A stretch of DNA of 5,681 bases from Patescibacteria group bacterium (GTDB lineage: Bacteria > Patescibacteriota > Minisyncoccia > UBA6257 > HR35). The DNA lies in NCBI GenBank assembly GCA_030550735.1, contig JAUQOT010000026.1, positions 1-5,681 on the forward strand. The letters run 5' to 3'. Both the position numbers and the translations under genes were made by a program. Under the pieces are notes generated by a model. That model worked only from the letters and a program-made list of their open reading frames with translations. It did not search any database and was not told the DNA's origin. The first letter of the stretch is position 1. Each line of letters begins with the position of its first letter. This document shows positions 5,484 through 5,681 of this stretch, in pieces.

Positions 5484-5570
5484 TGGCGGTGGGGGAGGGA
5501 TTCGAACCCTCACGGCCCTAATGGCCACCGGTTTTCGAGACCGGCGCAATCCCAGTTCTGCCACCCCACC
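5484..5570 (-). tRNA. tRNA-Ser (anticodon CGA)
   Basis: On the minus strand the 5' arm GGTGGGG pairs with CCCCACC, followed by discriminator G and an encoded CCA (5484-5486). The anticodon stem CCGGT/ACCGG encloses the loop CTCGAAA, giving anticodon CGA, which reads UCG serine. The long variable arm (GGCC, ATTAG, GGCC) is the class II feature expected of tRNA-Ser, and the T arm is GAGGG TTCGAAT CCCTC. Length is 87 bases. Seven T residues follow the CCA directly on the minus strand (5483-5477) and may end transcription. The gene is convergent with the aldolase (16-base gap) and divergent from the downstream synthetase. Confidence 0.96.
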
Positions 5571-5590
5571 TTAATATTATTTTAACTCTA

Positions 5591-5599
5591 TGATAAAAT
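5591..5599 (+). promoter_or_regulatory. Possible extended -10 for the right-edge synthetase gene
   Basis: TGATAAAAT is TGn plus a one-mismatch -10 (TAAAAT). It sits 8 bases before ATG 5608, so transcription would start almost at the AUG and the mRNA would be nearly leaderless, consistent with the lack of a Shine-Dalgarno there. Such AT-rich matches arise easily by chance. Confidence 0.35.
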
Positions 5600-5607
5600 A
5601 TCAAAAA

Positions 5608-5681
5608 ATGACAAAAGATTATTTAAAAAACACAACAAGATATTCTCCTTTTGATTTTGAAGAAAAAATTTATAATTATTG
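5608..5681 (+). CDS. N-terminus of a class I aminoacyl-tRNA synthetase, probably Val-type (3' end outside window)
   Basis: ATG 5608 opens 24 complete codons to the window edge, ending in the incomplete codon TG. The stretch RYSPFDFEEKIYNY (11-24) resembles the N-terminal helix of valyl-, leucyl- and isoleucyl-tRNA synthetases, in which a Y-x-P ... E-E-K-I/W-Y-x-x-W pattern comes just before the catalytic Rossmann fold; the cut codon TG could be the expected Trp. The EEKIY form is nearest to valyl-tRNA synthetase as I know the family. The catalytic HIGH motif is not in the window, so this rests on about 14 residues. No Shine-Dalgarno is present. It starts 37 bases from the 5' end of the divergent tRNA-Ser gene. 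Confidence 0.5.
   Translation, partial: MTKDYLKNTTRYSPFDFEEKIYNY

Noticed and set aside
1..5681. CRISPR array, insertion sequence or prophage elements
   Set aside because: No regularly spaced repeats, transposase or phage genes are visible; the only notable repeat is the 15-base inverted pair at 3559-3625.

Overview
This AT-rich window has short intergenic gaps, few Shine-Dalgarno sequences and a cut-down Mur ligase. That points to a small-genome bacterium of the Candidate Phyla Radiation (Patescibacteria, for example a Parcubacteria-like lineage). This placement is inferred from style and gene content; no marker gene is complete enough to prove it. TGA is used as a stop (end of the Mur ligase) and no frame needs TGA as a sense codon, so the standard bacterial code fits.

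Left block, + strand, 2-2893: the 3' part of a Clp/Hsp100 AAA+ ATPase, then a membrane-anchored LytR-CpsA-Psr (LCP) protein, then a MurE-type ligase without the usual N-terminal domain. Gaps are 7 and 8 bases, so this looks like one operon. A minus-strand gene for a secreted 3D-domain protein (2860-3291) converges on the ligase and overlaps its 3' end by 34 bases. LCP, Mur ligase and 3D protein are all cell-envelope functions.

Middle, 3292-3643: a 352-base divergent intergenic region. Its left side holds an extended -10 promoter and a hairpin in front of the 3D gene. Its right side holds the main find of the window: a promoter, a 22-codon leader ORF rich in Phe and Tyr codons, a 15-base segment exactly complementary to the downstream terminator stem, and a strong intrinsic terminator ending just before the next start codon. 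This is the layout of a ribosome-mediated attenuator of the phe/trp type.

Right block, + strand, 3644-5467: a PfkB-family sugar kinase followed 3 bases later by a type I DAHP/KDO8P synthase-like aldolase. An aromatic-amino-acid-sensing leader before a DAHP-synthase-like gene makes biological sense, because DAHP synthase is the entry step of the aromatic pathway. The aldolase has unusual motifs, however, so its product is not certain.

Right edge: a minus-strand tRNA-Ser(CGA) with encoded CCA, then the first 24 codons of what looks like a class I aminoacyl-tRNA synthetase on the + strand.
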